DNA from: Paenibacillus sp. Soil750
Lineage (GTDB): Bacteria > Bacillota > Bacilli > Paenibacillales > NBRC-103111
DNA length: 64,000 bases
Direction: 5' to 3'
Assembly (NCBI RefSeq): GCF_001428045.1
Contig: NZ_LMSD01000010.1
Coordinates: forward strand, 64,385-128,384
Shown here: in pieces, positions 23,636 to 33,142 of the stretch
Layout of the letters: each line of letters begins with the position of its first letter
Position numbering within the stretch: the first letter of the stretch is position 1
The notes under the pieces: generated by a model
What the model was told of the DNA's origin: nothing
Databases searched by the model: none
Seen by the model: only the letters and a program-made list of their open reading frames with translations
Translations under genes and position numbers: made by a program

Positions 23636-24440
23636 TTAACAATATGCGACCTTTGCCATATGGAATGCACATCGGTGTCCCGAAGATCGGGTCAGTTGTC
23701 ACCTGACAATCCATCCCAAACACTTCACGCAACAAAGGTGCATTGACGATGTTCTCTGGCTTGCCTTCCGCATAAATGGAGCCTTTCTTGATGCTGACAA
23801 TGTGGTGTGCGTAGCGGCAAGCTAGATTAATATCATGTAAAACCATGACAATTGTGCGCTGTTCTCTCTCATTTAGTTCGAATAATAAGTCCAACACTTC
23901 AATCTGATGGGTGAGATCGAGATATGTGGTCGGTTCATCAAGGAGTAATGTAGGTGTGTCTTGCGCTAAAGTCATCGCGATCCATGCGCGCTGGCGTTGT
24001 CCGCCAGAGAGTGAATCGACAGTTCGATCGGCAACGTCTAGCATATCCGTAAGATCGAGTGCCTTCATTACCTTGTTTTCATCCTCTTGACTCCATTGCT
24101 GCAGCCAACTTTGATAAGGGTAGCGCCCTTGTTTAACAAGTTGTCTGACGGTGAGGCCTTCTGGAGCCGTTGGCCCTTGGGGCAAGATCGCCATTCGTCG
24201 TGCGATCTCTTTGGTCGAGAGCTTCGCAATCTCATGTCCATCCAATAGAATGCTGCCTGAGGTTGGTTTCATAAGTCGAGCAAGTGAGCGTAAAAGTGTG
24301 GATTTTCCACAACCGTTACTGCCGATAAATACCGTGATTTTGCCCTTAGGGATTTGCACATTTAAACTTTGGAAAATCGTTGTATCACCATATGTCAATT
24401 GAAGCGATTGGGCTTCGAGTGCTTGGTCTGAGGTTGTCAT
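23610..24440 (-). CDS. ferric-siderophore ABC transporter ATP-binding protein (FecE/FhuC-like)
   Basis: A 276-residue ABC ATPase: Walker [10 protein letters not shown] (residues 40-48), signature LSGGQRQR, Walker [12 protein letters not shown]. It powers import of an iron-siderophore or heme-like complex through the two permeases upstream. The frame is open to 24581, but ATG 24438-24440 has an AAAGGAGA ribosome binding site nine bases away, whereas the earlier ATG (24467) is poorly placed. Third gene of the Fur-controlled leftward operon. Confidence 0.93.
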   Translation of the reverse strand: MTTSDQALEAQSLQLTYGDTTIFQSLNVQIPKGKITVFIGSNGCGKSTLLRSLARLMKPTSGSILLDGHEIAKLSTKEIARRMAILPQGPTAPEGLTVRQLVKQGRYPYQSWLQQWSQEDENKVMKALDLTDMLDVADRTVDSLSGGQRQRAWIAMTLAQDTPTLLLDEPTTYLDLTHQIEVLDLLFELNEREQRTIVMVLHDINLACRYAHHIVSIKKGSIYAEGKPENIVNAPLLREVFGMDCQVTTDPIFGTPMCIPYGKGRILLTKEPLSQL

Positions 24441-24471
24441 AAGCTTGTTCTCCTTTTTCGTAGACATGGGG

Positions 24472-25521
24472 TTATCCCCGATTCCTACTGCGATATAGGA
24501 CGTAGATGAAAATAGGTGCGCCAATGGCTGCTGTGAATACACCTGCTGGGATATCGAGTGGCTTGAACAGGGAACGACCACATAAGTCTGCCATAAGCAA
24601 CAGTAGAGAGCCTGTGAGCGCAGAAACAGGAATCAAGGAGCCGAAGCTAGGACCAACAAGTTTACGTGAAATGTGTGGAGCCATGAGCCCAATGAAGCTT
24701 ATCGCACCGCCAAAGGCCACAGCAGCTCCAGCCAAAGCAACACTAAGCATAATTAACAGAAACCGTTGACGCTGTACATGGCTTCCAACACTCTGTGCAA
24801 TATCTTCTCCTAGGGACTGGATGGTAATGTGCCGCGCGTAGAAGAAGATGACGGGTATCAGCACAGCCACCCAAGGAAGCAAAGGGTAAACCGCCTTGGC
24901 CCAAGATACGCCATAGATACTACCCGTCATAAAAGTTAGTGATTGTTGGGCGAGTACGATAGGTCCCGTTAGCATCATGAGATAGGATACTGCGCTCATT
25001 GCAGCTGTGAGCCCTGTCCCAATGAGGACAAGTCGCAGCGGTGTAATGCCATTTTTCCAAGAAAACAGGTAAACAAGCAAGGTTGCAAGGAATGCGCCTA
25101 GAATCGCTGCGACGGGCAGCCAATGAATGCTGAGTTTATCTGAGAAAAAGAAGAAGAAAGAAACAGCGCCTAGCGTTGCACCGCCTGTTGTTCCAATCGT
25201 ATCTGGTGAAGTGAGCGGGTTGCGCACGATCCCTTGTAGAATTGCCCCAGCTACCCCTAAAGATGCGCCGATTAGAACGGCTACAATAACACGAGGCAAA
25301 CGTAATGAGCGAACGATCATCGTACTAGAGTCTGTTCCATAACCGAAAACGGCCTTTACGACATTCAAAGGTTTAATCGTAATACTGCCGACGCCTGTGC
25401 TTATAATCATCATAAGGATGACCGCCAGGAATAGAGACAGCGTGACGATGACGGCTTTTTTGCTTATTAAAAAAGAGTAACTTTTGCTTCGAATCGTAAT
25501 ATCTCGCTTAGAAGTACTCAT
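24472..25521 (-). CDS. ferric-siderophore ABC transporter permease (FecD-like)
   Basis: A 349-residue FecCD-family permease with about nine or ten membrane helices and the conserved [20 protein letters not shown]-terminal and [19 protein letters not shown] coupling segments. It forms half of the membrane channel with the gene upstream, whose stop overlaps its start by four bases. The gene order permease-permease-ATPase with a divergent binding protein is typical for this family. Confidence 0.93.
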   Translation of the reverse strand: MSTSKRDITIRSKSYSFLISKKAVIVTLSLFLAVILMMIISTGVGSITIKPLNVVKAVFGYGTDSSTMIVRSLRLPRVIVAVLIGASLGVAGAILQGIVRNPLTSPDTIGTTGGATLGAVSFFFFFSDKLSIHWLPVAAILGAFLATLLVYLFSWKNGITPLRLVLIGTGLTAAMSAVSYLMMLTGPIVLAQQSLTFMTGSIYGVSWAKAVYPLLPWVAVLIPVIFFYARHITIQSLGEDIAQSVGSHVQRQRFLLIMLSVALAGAAVAFGGAISFIGLMAPHISRKLVGPSFGSLIPVSALTGSLLLLMADLCGRSLFKPLDIPAGVFTAAIGAPIFIYVLYRSRNRG

Positions 25522-26540
25522 TTCAGGAGTCCTCCTTTACGCGCGATGTAGATAAAGAAAGGAACGCCAAGGATAGCGGTCATCACACCGACATGGACTT
25601 CCTTCGGCATAATAATAAAGCGAGCTCCGATATCCGCGCTTACCAACAGAATACCGCCTAGCACAGCGCAATAAGGAATGACCCATCGGTAGTCAATCCC
25701 GATAAGAAAGCGGACGATATGAGGTATCATGAGGCCGACGAACACAATTGGGCCTGCAACAGCCACAGATCCGCCAGCAAGAATAATAATAAGGAGTGCA
25801 GTAATTAGTTTTATGTACACCGTTTGTTGCCCTAATCCTTTGGCAATATCATCACCCATGGATAAGACATTGATGTGGGGGGATAGCAGAATAGCCCCGA
25901 TCCAAGCGAGCAACATATATGGATACACGGATTGCAGCATAGCCATTGTACGCCCTTCTACAGAACCTACAAGCCAGTAGAGTACTTGTTCGAAGGCTTT
26001 GCCATTGCCTAGCAATATTCCCTGTGTGAGTGAAGCGAAAAAAGCCGTCATCGCAGCGCCTGCAAGCGTGATCTTCATGGGTGTCAAGCCGTCGCGTCCT
26101 AGCGACCCAAGCCCATAGACCAATGTAGCACTCACGGCAGCACCAAAAAAAGCAACCCATGTAAATTGCGTTAGGCTGGATATGTTGAAAAAGCTAACAG
26201 CTACAACAATAGCAAAAGCAGCCCCAGAATTAATTCCGAATATACTCGGCGAAGCGAGTGGATTTCGAGTCATTGCTTGCATAAGTGCACCAGCAACGGC
26301 CAAACTGCCACCAACGAGTGCGGCAATTAAAGCTCTAGGAATTCGCACAGTTTGAATAATAATCGATTCATTCGTTGGTTTGTCAGAAGGATCAAAAGAA
26401 GTCATGATTTGATCCCAGGAATACGTTTTGAGGCCAAATCTGACACTGCTAAGTATGAGTACAAGTAGAACACAAACGGCTGCTAGTAACCCGATACTTT
26501 TATAAATATGAGAGAGACGTTCTGTTGTTGGTGAATGCAC
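25518..26540 (-). CDS. ferric-siderophore ABC transporter permease (FecC-like)
   Basis: About 340 residues, FecCD family, with RIPRALIAALVGGSLAVAG and GPIVFVGLMIPHIVRFLIG segments. The open frame reaches TTG 26607-26609, but that TTGACT is the -35 of the operon promoter and no ribosome binding site precedes it. The GTG at 26538-26540 follows AGGAAGAGGG at ideal spacing and gives the normal family length, so I use it. First gene of the operon, directly below a Fur box. Confidence 0.92.
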   Translation of the reverse strand: MHSPTTERLSHIYKSIGLLAAVCVLLVLILSSVRFGLKTYSWDQIMTSFDPSDKPTNESIIIQTVRIPRALIAALVGGSLAVAGALMQAMTRNPLASPSIFGINSGAAFAIVVAVSFFNISSLTQFTWVAFFGAAVSATLVYGLGSLGRDGLTPMKITLAGAAMTAFFASLTQGILLGNGKAFEQVLYWLVGSVEGRTMAMLQSVYPYMLLAWIGAILLSPHINVLSMGDDIAKGLGQQTVYIKLITALLIIILAGGSVAVAGPIVFVGLMIPHIVRFLIGIDYRWVIPYCAVLGGILLVSADIGARFIIMPKEVHVGVMTAILGVPFFIYIARKGGLLK

Positions 26541-26574
26541 GGTGGTTACCCTCTTCCTTCCTACCTTTCTTGCT

Positions 26575-26609
26575 TCATATATTTTAAAGTCAACGGTATT
26601 TGAAGTCAA
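26575..26609 (-). promoter_or_regulatory. promoter of the fec-like permease/ATPase operon
   Basis: On the minus strand TTGACT (26609-26604), a 17-base spacer and TAAAAT (26586-26581). A second TTGACT lies in the spacer. The start is about 40 bases above the GTG codon. Confidence 0.7.
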
Positions 26610-26615
26610 TGAATA

Positions 26616-26630
26616 TGAGAATCATTATCA
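26616..26630. promoter_or_regulatory. Fur box 1
   Basis: TGAGAATCATTATCA matches the 7-1-7 Fur consensus TGATAATNATTATCA with one mismatch. It lies between the divergent promoters. Confidence 0.85.
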
Positions 26631-26636
26631 AATTTG

Positions 26637-26666
26637 TTGACAAATTAGGTCTAATTCTAGTATTAT
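26637..26666 (+). promoter_or_regulatory. promoter of the binding-protein gene
   Basis: TTGACA (26637-26642), 18-base spacer, TATTAT (26661-26666). Confidence 0.75.
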
Positions 26667-26677
26667 GTGCAAAGTAG

Positions 26678-26692
26678 TGAGAACCGTTATCA
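26678..26692. promoter_or_regulatory. Fur box 2
   Basis: TGAGAACCGTTATCA is a weaker match to the Fur consensus and lies just downstream of the -10 of the binding-protein promoter, a typical repressing position. Confidence 0.7.
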
Positions 26693-26724
26693 CAATTAGT
26701 ACAACTAGGGGGAACAAAATTATT

Positions 26725-27720
26725 ATGTTTAGTCAAAAACGCCACACGTTTGGAAGAGCGTGGGCTCTTGTTGCATGTCTCTTTGTTTTTAGTATGATCG
26801 TAACGGCATGTGGAGAGAAAGCAGAAACGAAGTCGTCTGCCTCTGCAGCTCCGCAAGAATCAGCGAAATCGGATGCTCCTCGTACAATTAAGCACGCTAT
26901 GGGAGAAACAGCAGTACCTGCTAACCCTAAACGTGTTGTCATTTTAACGAATGAAGGAACTGAAGCTTTACTTGCTCTAGGAATTAAGCCGGTTGGAGCT
27001 GTTGAATCCTTCTATGGTAACCCTTGGTTTGACCATTTCAAAGCGGATATGCAAGGTGTTACAACAGTAGGAGTAGAAGGACAGCCGAACTTGGAAGTCA
27101 TAGCATCACTAAAACCTGATCTAATTATTGGTAATAAACTTCGCCAAGAGAAAGTATACGAGCAATTGAAAGCTATTGCCCCAACTGTTTTCGCAGAAAC
27201 ACTGCGTGGCGAATGGAAAAATAACTTCAGTCTGTACGCAGATGCATTGAATAAGAAAGCCGAAGGCGCCAAAGTGATCGGGGATTACGATAAACGTATT
27301 GAAGATTTCAAATCCAAAGCAGGCGACAAGCTGAAAGAAAAAGTGGCTGTTGTCCGGTTTATGGGTGGTAAATCGAGATATTACTACGGTGACATGTTCT
27401 CAGGCGTTATCTTCAAACAACTTGGTTTCGCTCGTTCCGATGCCAAAAGTGATGAGAAGTCGTTCGAAGATATTACGAAAGAACGTTTAACTGAACTGGA
27501 TGCTGCGGATCGCGTTTTCTACTTTACGTATGAAATCGGTGATGGCAAAGGGAATAAACAAGAGCAAGAGTGGATGAATGATCCGCTTTGGAAAAACCTT
27601 AAAGTGGTGAAAGATAACAAAGTCATCAAAGTTAACGATGCTACTTGGAATACAGGCGGCGGCGTTCGATCAGCAAACATCATGTTGGATGATTTGTACA
27701 AAATCTACGACATTAAATAG
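26725..27720 (+). CDS. iron-siderophore substrate-binding lipoprotein (FecB-like)
   Basis: A 331-residue periplasmic-binding-protein family 2 member (PF01497). Signal peptide of about 28 residues with lipobox IVTAC and lipidated C29, so it is anchored on the outer face of the membrane. The mature protein carries the typical VVILTNEGTEALLALGIKPVG and LKPDLIIGNK segments. It captures ferric-siderophore and delivers it to the permeases encoded divergently. ATG 26725 has AGGGGGAA in front; the longer frame starts inside the promoter region. Fur-regulated through the flanking boxes. Confidence 0.93.
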   Translation: MFSQKRHTFGRAWALVACLFVFSMIVTACGEKAETKSSASAAPQESAKSDAPRTIKHAMGETAVPANPKRVVILTNEGTEALLALGIKPVGAVESFYGNPWFDHFKADMQGVTTVGVEGQPNLEVIASLKPDLIIGNKLRQEKVYEQLKAIAPTVFAETLRGEWKNNFSLYADALNKKAEGAKVIGDYDKRIEDFKSKAGDKLKEKVAVVRFMGGKSRYYYGDMFSGVIFKQLGFARSDAKSDEKSFEDITKERLTELDAADRVFYFTYEIGDGKGNKQEQEWMNDPLWKNLKVVKDNKVIKVNDATWNTGGGVRSANIMLDDLYKIYDIK

Positions 27721-27727
27721 GTTGAAA

Positions 27728-27775
27728 AAAAGGGCTTTCTCCGAGTATCTACCCGGAAGAAGGCCCTTTTGTTGC
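27728..27775. terminator. terminator after the binding-protein gene
   Basis: AAAGGGC...GCCCTTTT with an inner CTCCG/CGGAAG stem and T-tail; also suited to the convergent SASP gene. Confidence 0.85.
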
Positions 27776-27795
27776 TTAAGTATTTTGGAGCGAAA

Positions 27796-28032
27796 TTATC
27801 TGCTGAATTTATTGCTAGTACCAGCAAGTTGTTGCTCAGCAATTTGAACGAGACGACGAGTGATGCTGCCTCCGATAGAACCTGTGTCATAAGACGTCAT
27901 ATAACCGTAGTAGCCATCTTGAGGAATTTGGATGCCCAATTCTTGAGCAACTTCATACTTCAATTGGTCTAGGGCTGATGAAGCTTGAGGAACTACTAAG
28001 GAGTTACTGCTGCGAGATTGTCCTGTAGCCAT
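27796..28032 (-). CDS. alpha/beta-type small acid-soluble spore protein
   Basis: A 78-residue alpha/beta SASP. It has both family signatures: ALDQLKYEVAQELGI with the germination-protease cut site region, and GSIGGSITRRLVQIAEQQL. It coats and protects spore DNA and is degraded at germination. The ribosome binding site GGAGGTGAT is strong. Closely similar to the second copy at 38043, differing mainly at the ends. Confidence 0.96.
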   Translation of the reverse strand: MATGQSRSSNSLVVPQASSALDQLKYEVAQELGIQIPQDGYYGYMTSYDTGSIGGSITRRLVQIAEQQLAGTSNKFSR

Positions 28033-28055
28033 CTGATATCACCTCCAGTAATAGG

Positions 28056-28080
28056 TAGTATGAACAGTTTTGTAAATATT
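28056..28080 (-). promoter_or_regulatory. sigma-G-type promoter for the SASP gene
   Basis: On the minus strand a CATACTA -10 (28062-28056) matches sigma-G; the -35 at 18-base spacing (GAGTA) is a weak match. Confidence 0.55.
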
Positions 28081-28188
28081 ACTCATACTTTTTTTGGAAA
28101 TTTAATCCTTTTTATAAAAGCGTAAAAGCAGGAATGTTTCGACTTTGTTATAATGGAAAATGGGACATCGGGAAAGCGGGGAGAAAGC

Positions 28189-28686
28189 ATGTTTGAACTT
28201 GTGATTAAAGGTTGGTCCTTAGATAAAGATTTACAAATTATTCAAGCGGATGTTCATATGTCTGTGGACGATAGTCTAATTATTGAAGAACCTCTGTGCA
28301 TTGATGTTGGTCTTCCTGCTTTGTTATATAGTGCGATGCATGATACAGCACCGAACCGCTTCGCCCCTGCCGATCAGTGGGAGCGGATGCCGTTTTTCGT
28401 ATGCGGATGCGGTGACCCAGAGTGCAGAGGTTTCTCATTTGTTGTTCGGCATTTGCCCGGGGAGCAGCTTGAACTCTCTTCTGTGGAAGAGCGAACAAAC
28501 GGTACATATCGCGAGCTGGAGACGCATGTCATCCCGATTCGCGAATATCGCGAACAGATTGTAGACATAGCTGAAACGTATCTGCAATTTATCGCCGATT
28601 TGGATTACCGTCCTTATTTTCAGAATACGGTGAAGGTCGTCGAAGAGCTGGTAGAGCAATTACAACTAACATTACGGAGTGAATAA
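28189..28686 (+). CDS. hypothetical protein with a CGCGxxxC motif
   Basis: A 165-residue soluble acidic protein starting MFELVIKGWSLDK. The frame opens at 28153, but that ATG lies in a TATAAT -10 box (28150-28155) and the ATG at 28189 has GGGGAGAAAGC. The segment CGCGDPECRGF (near residues 70-80) has a Cys spacing that could bind a metal. Two bases separate it from the RNase HI gene, so they are co-transcribed. No family recognised. Confidence 0.65.
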   Translation: MFELVIKGWSLDKDLQIIQADVHMSVDDSLIIEEPLCIDVGLPALLYSAMHDTAPNRFAPADQWERMPFFVCGCGDPECRGFSFVVRHLPGEQLELSSVEERTNGTYRELETHVIPIREYREQIVDIAETYLQFIADLDYRPYFQNTVKVVEELVEQLQLTLRSE

Positions 28687-28687
28687 T

Positions 28688-29329
28688 ATGGCTGCATCGA
28701 AATTTTATGTGGTTTGGGTTGGGCACAAGCCAGGTGTGTATCGTTCATGGGCTGAATGCCAAGCGCAAACGAATGGCTATCCACAAGCGAAGTTCAAGTC
28801 TTATGAATCTGAAGGTGAAGCCCGTCAAGCACTTGAGAAGGGGTGGCAGAAGTCACTGAATTTTGCAGCAAAAGGGACTGGAGGAGCTGCTAAAAAGTCG
28901 GCAACGCCAGAGTCAGCGCCTGAGGTAGATTATGATAGTATTTCTGTGGACGTTGGCTGTTCCGGAAATCCAGGAATCGTGGAGTACAAGGGTGTGGATA
29001 CGCGGACTGGTGAAATCATATTCTATCAAGGACCGATTTCGAAGGGTACGAATAATCTAGGGGAGTTTCTAGCCATTGTCCATGGACTGGCTTACCTGCA
29101 GAAAAAAGGAAGTAAACAAACCATATATACCGATTCGGTTACTGCACTAAGTTGGATTCGGAAGAAGGAAGTATCTACTAATTTGGTACGAGATGCATCT
29201 ACCGCGGAAATATGGACCTTGGTGGATCGCGCGTTGAAATGGCTGCATACGAATACGTATACCAATAAGATCGTCAAGTGGGACACGAAAAAATGGGGCG
29301 AGATCAAGGCGGATTTCGGGAGGAAGTAA
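28688..29329 (+). CDS. rnhA: ribonuclease HI with N-terminal RNA/DNA-hybrid-binding domain
   Basis: A 213-residue protein. Residues 5-45 form the viroplasmin-like hybrid-binding domain (FYVVWVGHKPGVYRSW). A linker and the RNase H fold follow with catalytic D88 (SVDVGCSGNPG), E126 (NNLGEF), D149 (IYTDS) and a final acidic residue D209 near the C-terminus. It cuts RNA in RNA-DNA hybrids. This domain order is the bacterial YpdQ/type 1 form in spore-formers. ATG chosen over the GTG nine bases earlier because of the GGAG spacing. Confidence 0.9.
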   Translation: MAASKFYVVWVGHKPGVYRSWAECQAQTNGYPQAKFKSYESEGEARQALEKGWQKSLNFAAKGTGGAAKKSATPESAPEVDYDSISVDVGCSGNPGIVEYKGVDTRTGEIIFYQGPISKGTNNLGEFLAIVHGLAYLQKKGSKQTIYTDSVTALSWIRKKEVSTNLVRDASTAEIWTLVDRALKWLHTNTYTNKIVKWDTKKWGEIKADFGRK

Positions 29330-29377
29330 GTAAACACATCCTCTTGTAGAATACTGTCGAAAAAGTACAGAATTATA

Positions 29378-29409
29378 TTGACGGAAGTTCCCTCTAATGC
29401 TACTATAAT
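29378..29409 (+). promoter_or_regulatory. promoter of the sugar ABC operon
   Basis: TTGACG (29378-29383), 17-base spacer, TACTAT (29401-29406), overlapping a TATAAT at 29404-29409. Confidence 0.6.
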
Positions 29410-29491
29410 CTAAATTCCTAGTAGATGACTCGGCATAATAATCCGATAGATTCAGTGGGAAATAGAGAGAGTATGATCGGGAGGGAAATTC

Positions 29492-30568
29492 ATGAAAAGA
29501 ACCAAATTACTTAACGTTTTCATTAGTTTAGCTTTAGTAGGGAGTGTGCTTTCAGCTTGCGGACAAAAAGATAGTGCAAGTGAAACAGCAGCACCTGCTG
29601 CAAGTGCAAGTGCATCGAACTTATCAGGTAAGAAAATTGCCCTTGTTATGCAATTCAATACAGGAACGTTTTCTTCACAGTATGTTGAAGGTGTGAAAGA
29701 GCAAGTTGAAAAACTTGGCGGCAAGGTTACGGTTTTCGTAGCAGATACAGATTTGGCGAAAATGGCTTCTAATTTAGATGCTGCGATTAACCAGAAATTC
29801 GATGGAATCCTTATCGATCATGGTACAGCGGAAGCACTTGAAGCTGGTGTGAAGAAAGCGGTAGAGAAGAAAATTCCTGTTGTTAGCTTTGACTCGATCC
29901 TAACAGTCCCTAATGTAACATCCCTGGAGCAAGGCGATCAAAAAATGGCGGATGCCACGCTGGAGCAACTTGCTAAAGATGCTGGAGGAAAAGGGAATAT
30001 CGTTAAAGTATGGGTAGCTGGCTTCGCACCAATGGAGCGCAGACAACTGGCTTACCAAGCTTTCCAAAAGAAATATCCGGATATCAAAGAAGTAGCCGCT
30101 TTCGGAACAGCGAAAGATCCGGCATTAGATACACAAACACAAATGGAAGCGATTTTGAAAAAGTACCCGAACAAAGGTGATATTACGGCAGTTTGGGCGG
30201 CATGGGATGAGTTCGCAAAAGGCGCTTCCCGAGCCATTCAACAAGCAGGACGTACCGAAATTAAAGTTTACGGTATCGACTTAAGTGACGAAGATCTACA
30301 GCTTTTGCAAGATCCGAAAAGCCCTTGGGTAGCTTCTTCAGCCGTAGATCCAAAAGATATCGGTCGTGTACAAGTTCGTTATTTGTATCAAAAGCTACAT
30401 GGCGATCAAACGCCTGAGAAAGTGGTTTTGGAGCCTGTATATGTATCCAGAGACCAACTGCCTAAAGACAAACAAATCAACACTACACAACTTAGCGAGT
30501 ACGTAAAAGGATGGGGCGGAAGCCAACAAGGCTATACGGACTGGATGAAAGCAGCAGAAAAAAAATAA
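29492..30568 (+). CDS. sugar ABC transporter substrate-binding lipoprotein
   Basis: A 358-residue Peripla_BP_4-type (ribose/LacI-like) binding protein. Signal peptide with lipobox VLSAC and lipidated C23, followed by a Ser/Ala-rich linker. The binding domain has KKIALVMQFNTGTFSSQYVEGVKEQ and FDGILIDHGTAEAL. It delivers a simple sugar or related small molecule to the ATPase/permease pair encoded downstream; the exact ligand cannot be read from sequence. A hairpin after this gene probably raises its expression over the other two. Confidence 0.9.
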   Translation: MKRTKLLNVFISLALVGSVLSACGQKDSASETAAPAASASASNLSGKKIALVMQFNTGTFSSQYVEGVKEQVEKLGGKVTVFVADTDLAKMASNLDAAINQKFDGILIDHGTAEALEAGVKKAVEKKIPVVSFDSILTVPNVTSLEQGDQKMADATLEQLAKDAGGKGNIVKVWVAGFAPMERRQLAYQAFQKKYPDIKEVAAFGTAKDPALDTQTQMEAILKKYPNKGDITAVWAAWDEFAKGASRAIQQAGRTEIKVYGIDLSDEDLQLLQDPKSPWVASSAVDPKDIGRVQVRYLYQKLHGDQTPEKVVLEPVYVSRDQLPKDKQINTTQLSEYVKGWGGSQQGYTDWMKAAEKK

Positions 30569-30580
30569 GGTTTTCTATGC

Positions 30581-30611
30581 AGTCCCATCGCTACTTTGCG
30601 GTGGGACTTTC
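30581..30611 (+). terminator. attenuating hairpin between binding protein and ATPase genes
   Basis: AGTCCCATCGC (30581-30591) pairs with GCGGTGGGACT (30598-30608), followed by a short TTTC. Such partial terminators keep the binding protein in excess. Confidence 0.75.
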
Positions 30612-30636
30612 AGATTAAGAAGTGAGGTGTAAATAG

Positions 30637-32154
30637 ATGCTGAAGGATCAGGCAGACTTATCTTCATTATTGCAAATGAAGGAGATTACAAAATCCTTCC
30701 CAGGTGTGAAGGCACTACAGGAGGTGGATTTCGACCTGCAAGCGGGAGAAATTCATGCCTTGCTCGGGGCTAATGGTGCAGGTAAGAGTACCTTGATGAA
30801 AATATTATCCGGTGCTTATACGCACGATACGGGGCTTCTTTCTATTCATAATCAACCGTTGGTCATTCGTACACCAAAGGATGCTATGGATCACGGTGTT
30901 TATTGTGTCTATCAAGAGGTGGATACAGCTTTAGTATCGGAATTAACGGTTACGGAAAATGTCATGATCGATAAACTCGTCCAAGGAGAAGCTTGGGTGA
31001 GTTGGCGTAAGCTGCATAAGGAAGCTGAGGCCATTCTGGCGAAAATTGGTGCGACATTCTCCGTGCGGAGTAAAATTGATGAGTTGAGCATTTCGCAGAA
31101 GCAGCTAGTGTTGATTGCAAGAGCTATGGCGCATAAAGCGAAGATTATTATCTTCGATGAGCCGACGGCACCGCTGAGCTTAGAAGAGTCTGAGCGGCTG
31201 TTCCGCATCATGGACAGCTTGAAGCAAGAGGGCGTGGGAATTATTTTCATCTCCCACCGCTTGCAAGAAGTGTTCCGTATTGCTGACCGGATCACGATCA
31301 TGCGTGACGGCCGTCATGTGCTCACGCAGCTGGCCACAAGCATGGACATCGCCTCCGTCATTGAGGCGATGTTGGGTAAAACCTTCACCGAGGAGTTCCC
31401 CAAAGCCAATGTGCCCATTGGCAGTACCCTCCTCGAGGTGAAGGGCTTGCGCCGCGGCACCAAGGTGCGCGGCGTCTCCTTTGACCTCCGCCGAGGGGAA
31501 ATCCTCGGCGTTGTCGGTCTAGTCGGAGCCGGCAAAACGGAGTTAAGCCGGCTGATCTTTGGCGCCGACGCCGCGGACGGCGGCGAGGTGTGGCTGAACG
31601 GGCGCAAGCTCGCGCTGCGCCAGCCTGAGGATGCCGTGCGCGCCGGAATTGCGCTCGTGCCTGAGGAGCGCCGCAAACAGGGCGTCCTCGTGGAAGAGAC
31701 CGTGAAGCGCAATCTGTCGCTGCCGATTTTGCGCAAGCTGAGCACGCTTGGCTTCGTGAAGCGCAGCGAGGAAAATGCGCACGCTGCGAAAATGGTCAGT
31801 CAGCTAGGCGTACAGCCAGGCGATCCCAATCGCACGGTGAAGCACCTGAGCGGCGGGAATCAGCAAAAGGTGGCGGTAGGCAAATGGCTGCCGACAAACG
31901 CTGAAGTGTACATGTTTGATGAGCCGACCAAAGGGGTCGATGTCGGCGCCAAAAGCGATATCTATCGCTTAATCGGTCAGTTGGCTTCGGAAGGTAAAGG
32001 CATTATTTATTTATCATGTGAACTGAATGAAATTATAGGAATTGCCGATCGCATCATCGTGATGAGCTATGGGTCTGTGGTGAAGGAGCTGTCCCGCGCG
32101 GAAGCGACGCAGGATCTCATTTTAACGTATGCGAGCGCGGGGGAGGCTGAATAG
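30637..32154 (+). CDS. sugar ABC transporter ATP-binding protein (RbsA-like, two ABC domains)
   Basis: A 505-residue double ATPase, the normal size for RbsA/MglA. The first domain has Walker A GANGAGKST (residues 44-52) and Walker B IIFDEPTAPLS with a degenerate LSISQKQ signature. The second has GLVGAGKTEL, signature LSGGNQQK and YMFDEPTKGVD. Sits between its binding protein and permease. The second half (about 31380-31950) is markedly richer in GC than the rest of the gene, which hints at recombination with a relative. Confidence 0.92.
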   Translation: MLKDQADLSSLLQMKEITKSFPGVKALQEVDFDLQAGEIHALLGANGAGKSTLMKILSGAYTHDTGLLSIHNQPLVIRTPKDAMDHGVYCVYQEVDTALVSELTVTENVMIDKLVQGEAWVSWRKLHKEAEAILAKIGATFSVRSKIDELSISQKQLVLIARAMAHKAKIIIFDEPTAPLSLEESERLFRIMDSLKQEGVGIIFISHRLQEVFRIADRITIMRDGRHVLTQLATSMDIASVIEAMLGKTFTEEFPKANVPIGSTLLEVKGLRRGTKVRGVSFDLRRGEILGVVGLVGAGKTELSRLIFGADAADGGEVWLNGRKLALRQPEDAVRAGIALVPEERRKQGVLVEETVKRNLSLPILRKLSTLGFVKRSEENAHAAKMVSQLGVQPGDPNRTVKHLSGGNQQKVAVGKWLPTNAEVYMFDEPTKGVDVGAKSDIYRLIGQLASEGKGIIYLSCELNEIIGIADRIIVMSYGSVVKELSRAEATQDLILTYASAGEAE

Positions 32155-32155
32155 G

Positions 32156-33142
32156 TTGAAGGAAAAAAGTTTGGATTTTTCATTTAAATACGGTGCTTTG
32201 TTTATTATTGCACTTGTTCTTATTGTATTTTCTATTATCAATGAAAACTTTATGACGTATGACAATATTGCGGATATTTTACGTTCGATCTCGATTGTGA
32301 TGTTTGTCGCCATCGGTGTGACTTTATCTCAGATTGTCGATGGTTTCGATTTATCCGCTGGGTCAACTGTGTCATTAGCTACCGTATCAGCGGCAGCCAT
32401 GATGGTTTGGTACGACCAACCGTTCTATCTTGTTATTCTAGTGCCGTTACTTATCGGTGCGATCATCGGATTCTTAAACGCTGTGTTGATCGTGAAAGTG
32501 CGTATTCCCGATCTACTAGCCACGCTAGCCATGATGTATATCATTGGTGGAATCCAAAAAACGTATACCAAAGGTTTCTCGATTTACAACAATATGAGAT
32601 TCCAAGATGGCACGGTGGCACCAGGGAAATTTACTTCCGAATTTCTATGGATTGGACAAGGCAAGCTAGTAGGTGTTCCTGTTCCGGTTGTTATCATGCT
32701 TGTTGCGGTTATTGCGGTGCATGTGTTCCTTACTTACACACGTTGGGGTCGCCAGCTGTATATTACAGGAGGGAACCGCGAAGCGGCTCGTTTATCCGGT
32801 ATTTCTGTTAACAAAATCCGCTTTGCGGCTTATGTGCTTTCTGGTATTTTTGCAGCAATTGGCGGTATCCTGTATGCATCTCGTGTAGGGTCCGGGCAAA
32901 TTGATGCCGGTTCACCGCTCTTGATGGAAGCAGTAGCCGCTGTATTCGTAGGGTATTCTGTTCTAGGAGCAGGGAAACCTAATGTAATTGGTACGTTCTT
33001 TGGAGCTGTACTAATCGGGGTACTTTTGAATGGACTCACGATGCTCAATGTTCCCTATTTCGGGTTCGATATTGTTAAGGGCGGCGTGCTTGTTTTGGCG
33101 CTAGCAATTACATTCGTTCATTTGAATCGTCGAAAAGCTTAA
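32156..33142 (+). CDS. sugar ABC transporter permease (RbsC-like)
   Basis: About 328 residues, BPD_transp_2 family, with eight or more membrane helices and the typical GFDLSAGSTVSLA and GRQLYITGGNREAARLSGI segments. TTG 32156 follows GGGGGAGG at good spacing and lies one base after the ATPase stop; the longer frame (from 32129) lies inside the ATPase gene. Completes the three-gene sugar importer. Confidence 0.9.
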   Translation: MKEKSLDFSFKYGALFIIALVLIVFSIINENFMTYDNIADILRSISIVMFVAIGVTLSQIVDGFDLSAGSTVSLATVSAAAMMVWYDQPFYLVILVPLLIGAIIGFLNAVLIVKVRIPDLLATLAMMYIIGGIQKTYTKGFSIYNNMRFQDGTVAPGKFTSEFLWIGQGKLVGVPVPVVIMLVAVIAVHVFLTYTRWGRQLYITGGNREAARLSGISVNKIRFAAYVLSGIFAAIGGILYASRVGSGQIDAGSPLLMEAVAAVFVGYSVLGAGKPNVIGTFFGAVLIGVLLNGLTMLNVPYFGFDIVKGGVLVLALAITFVHLNRRKA

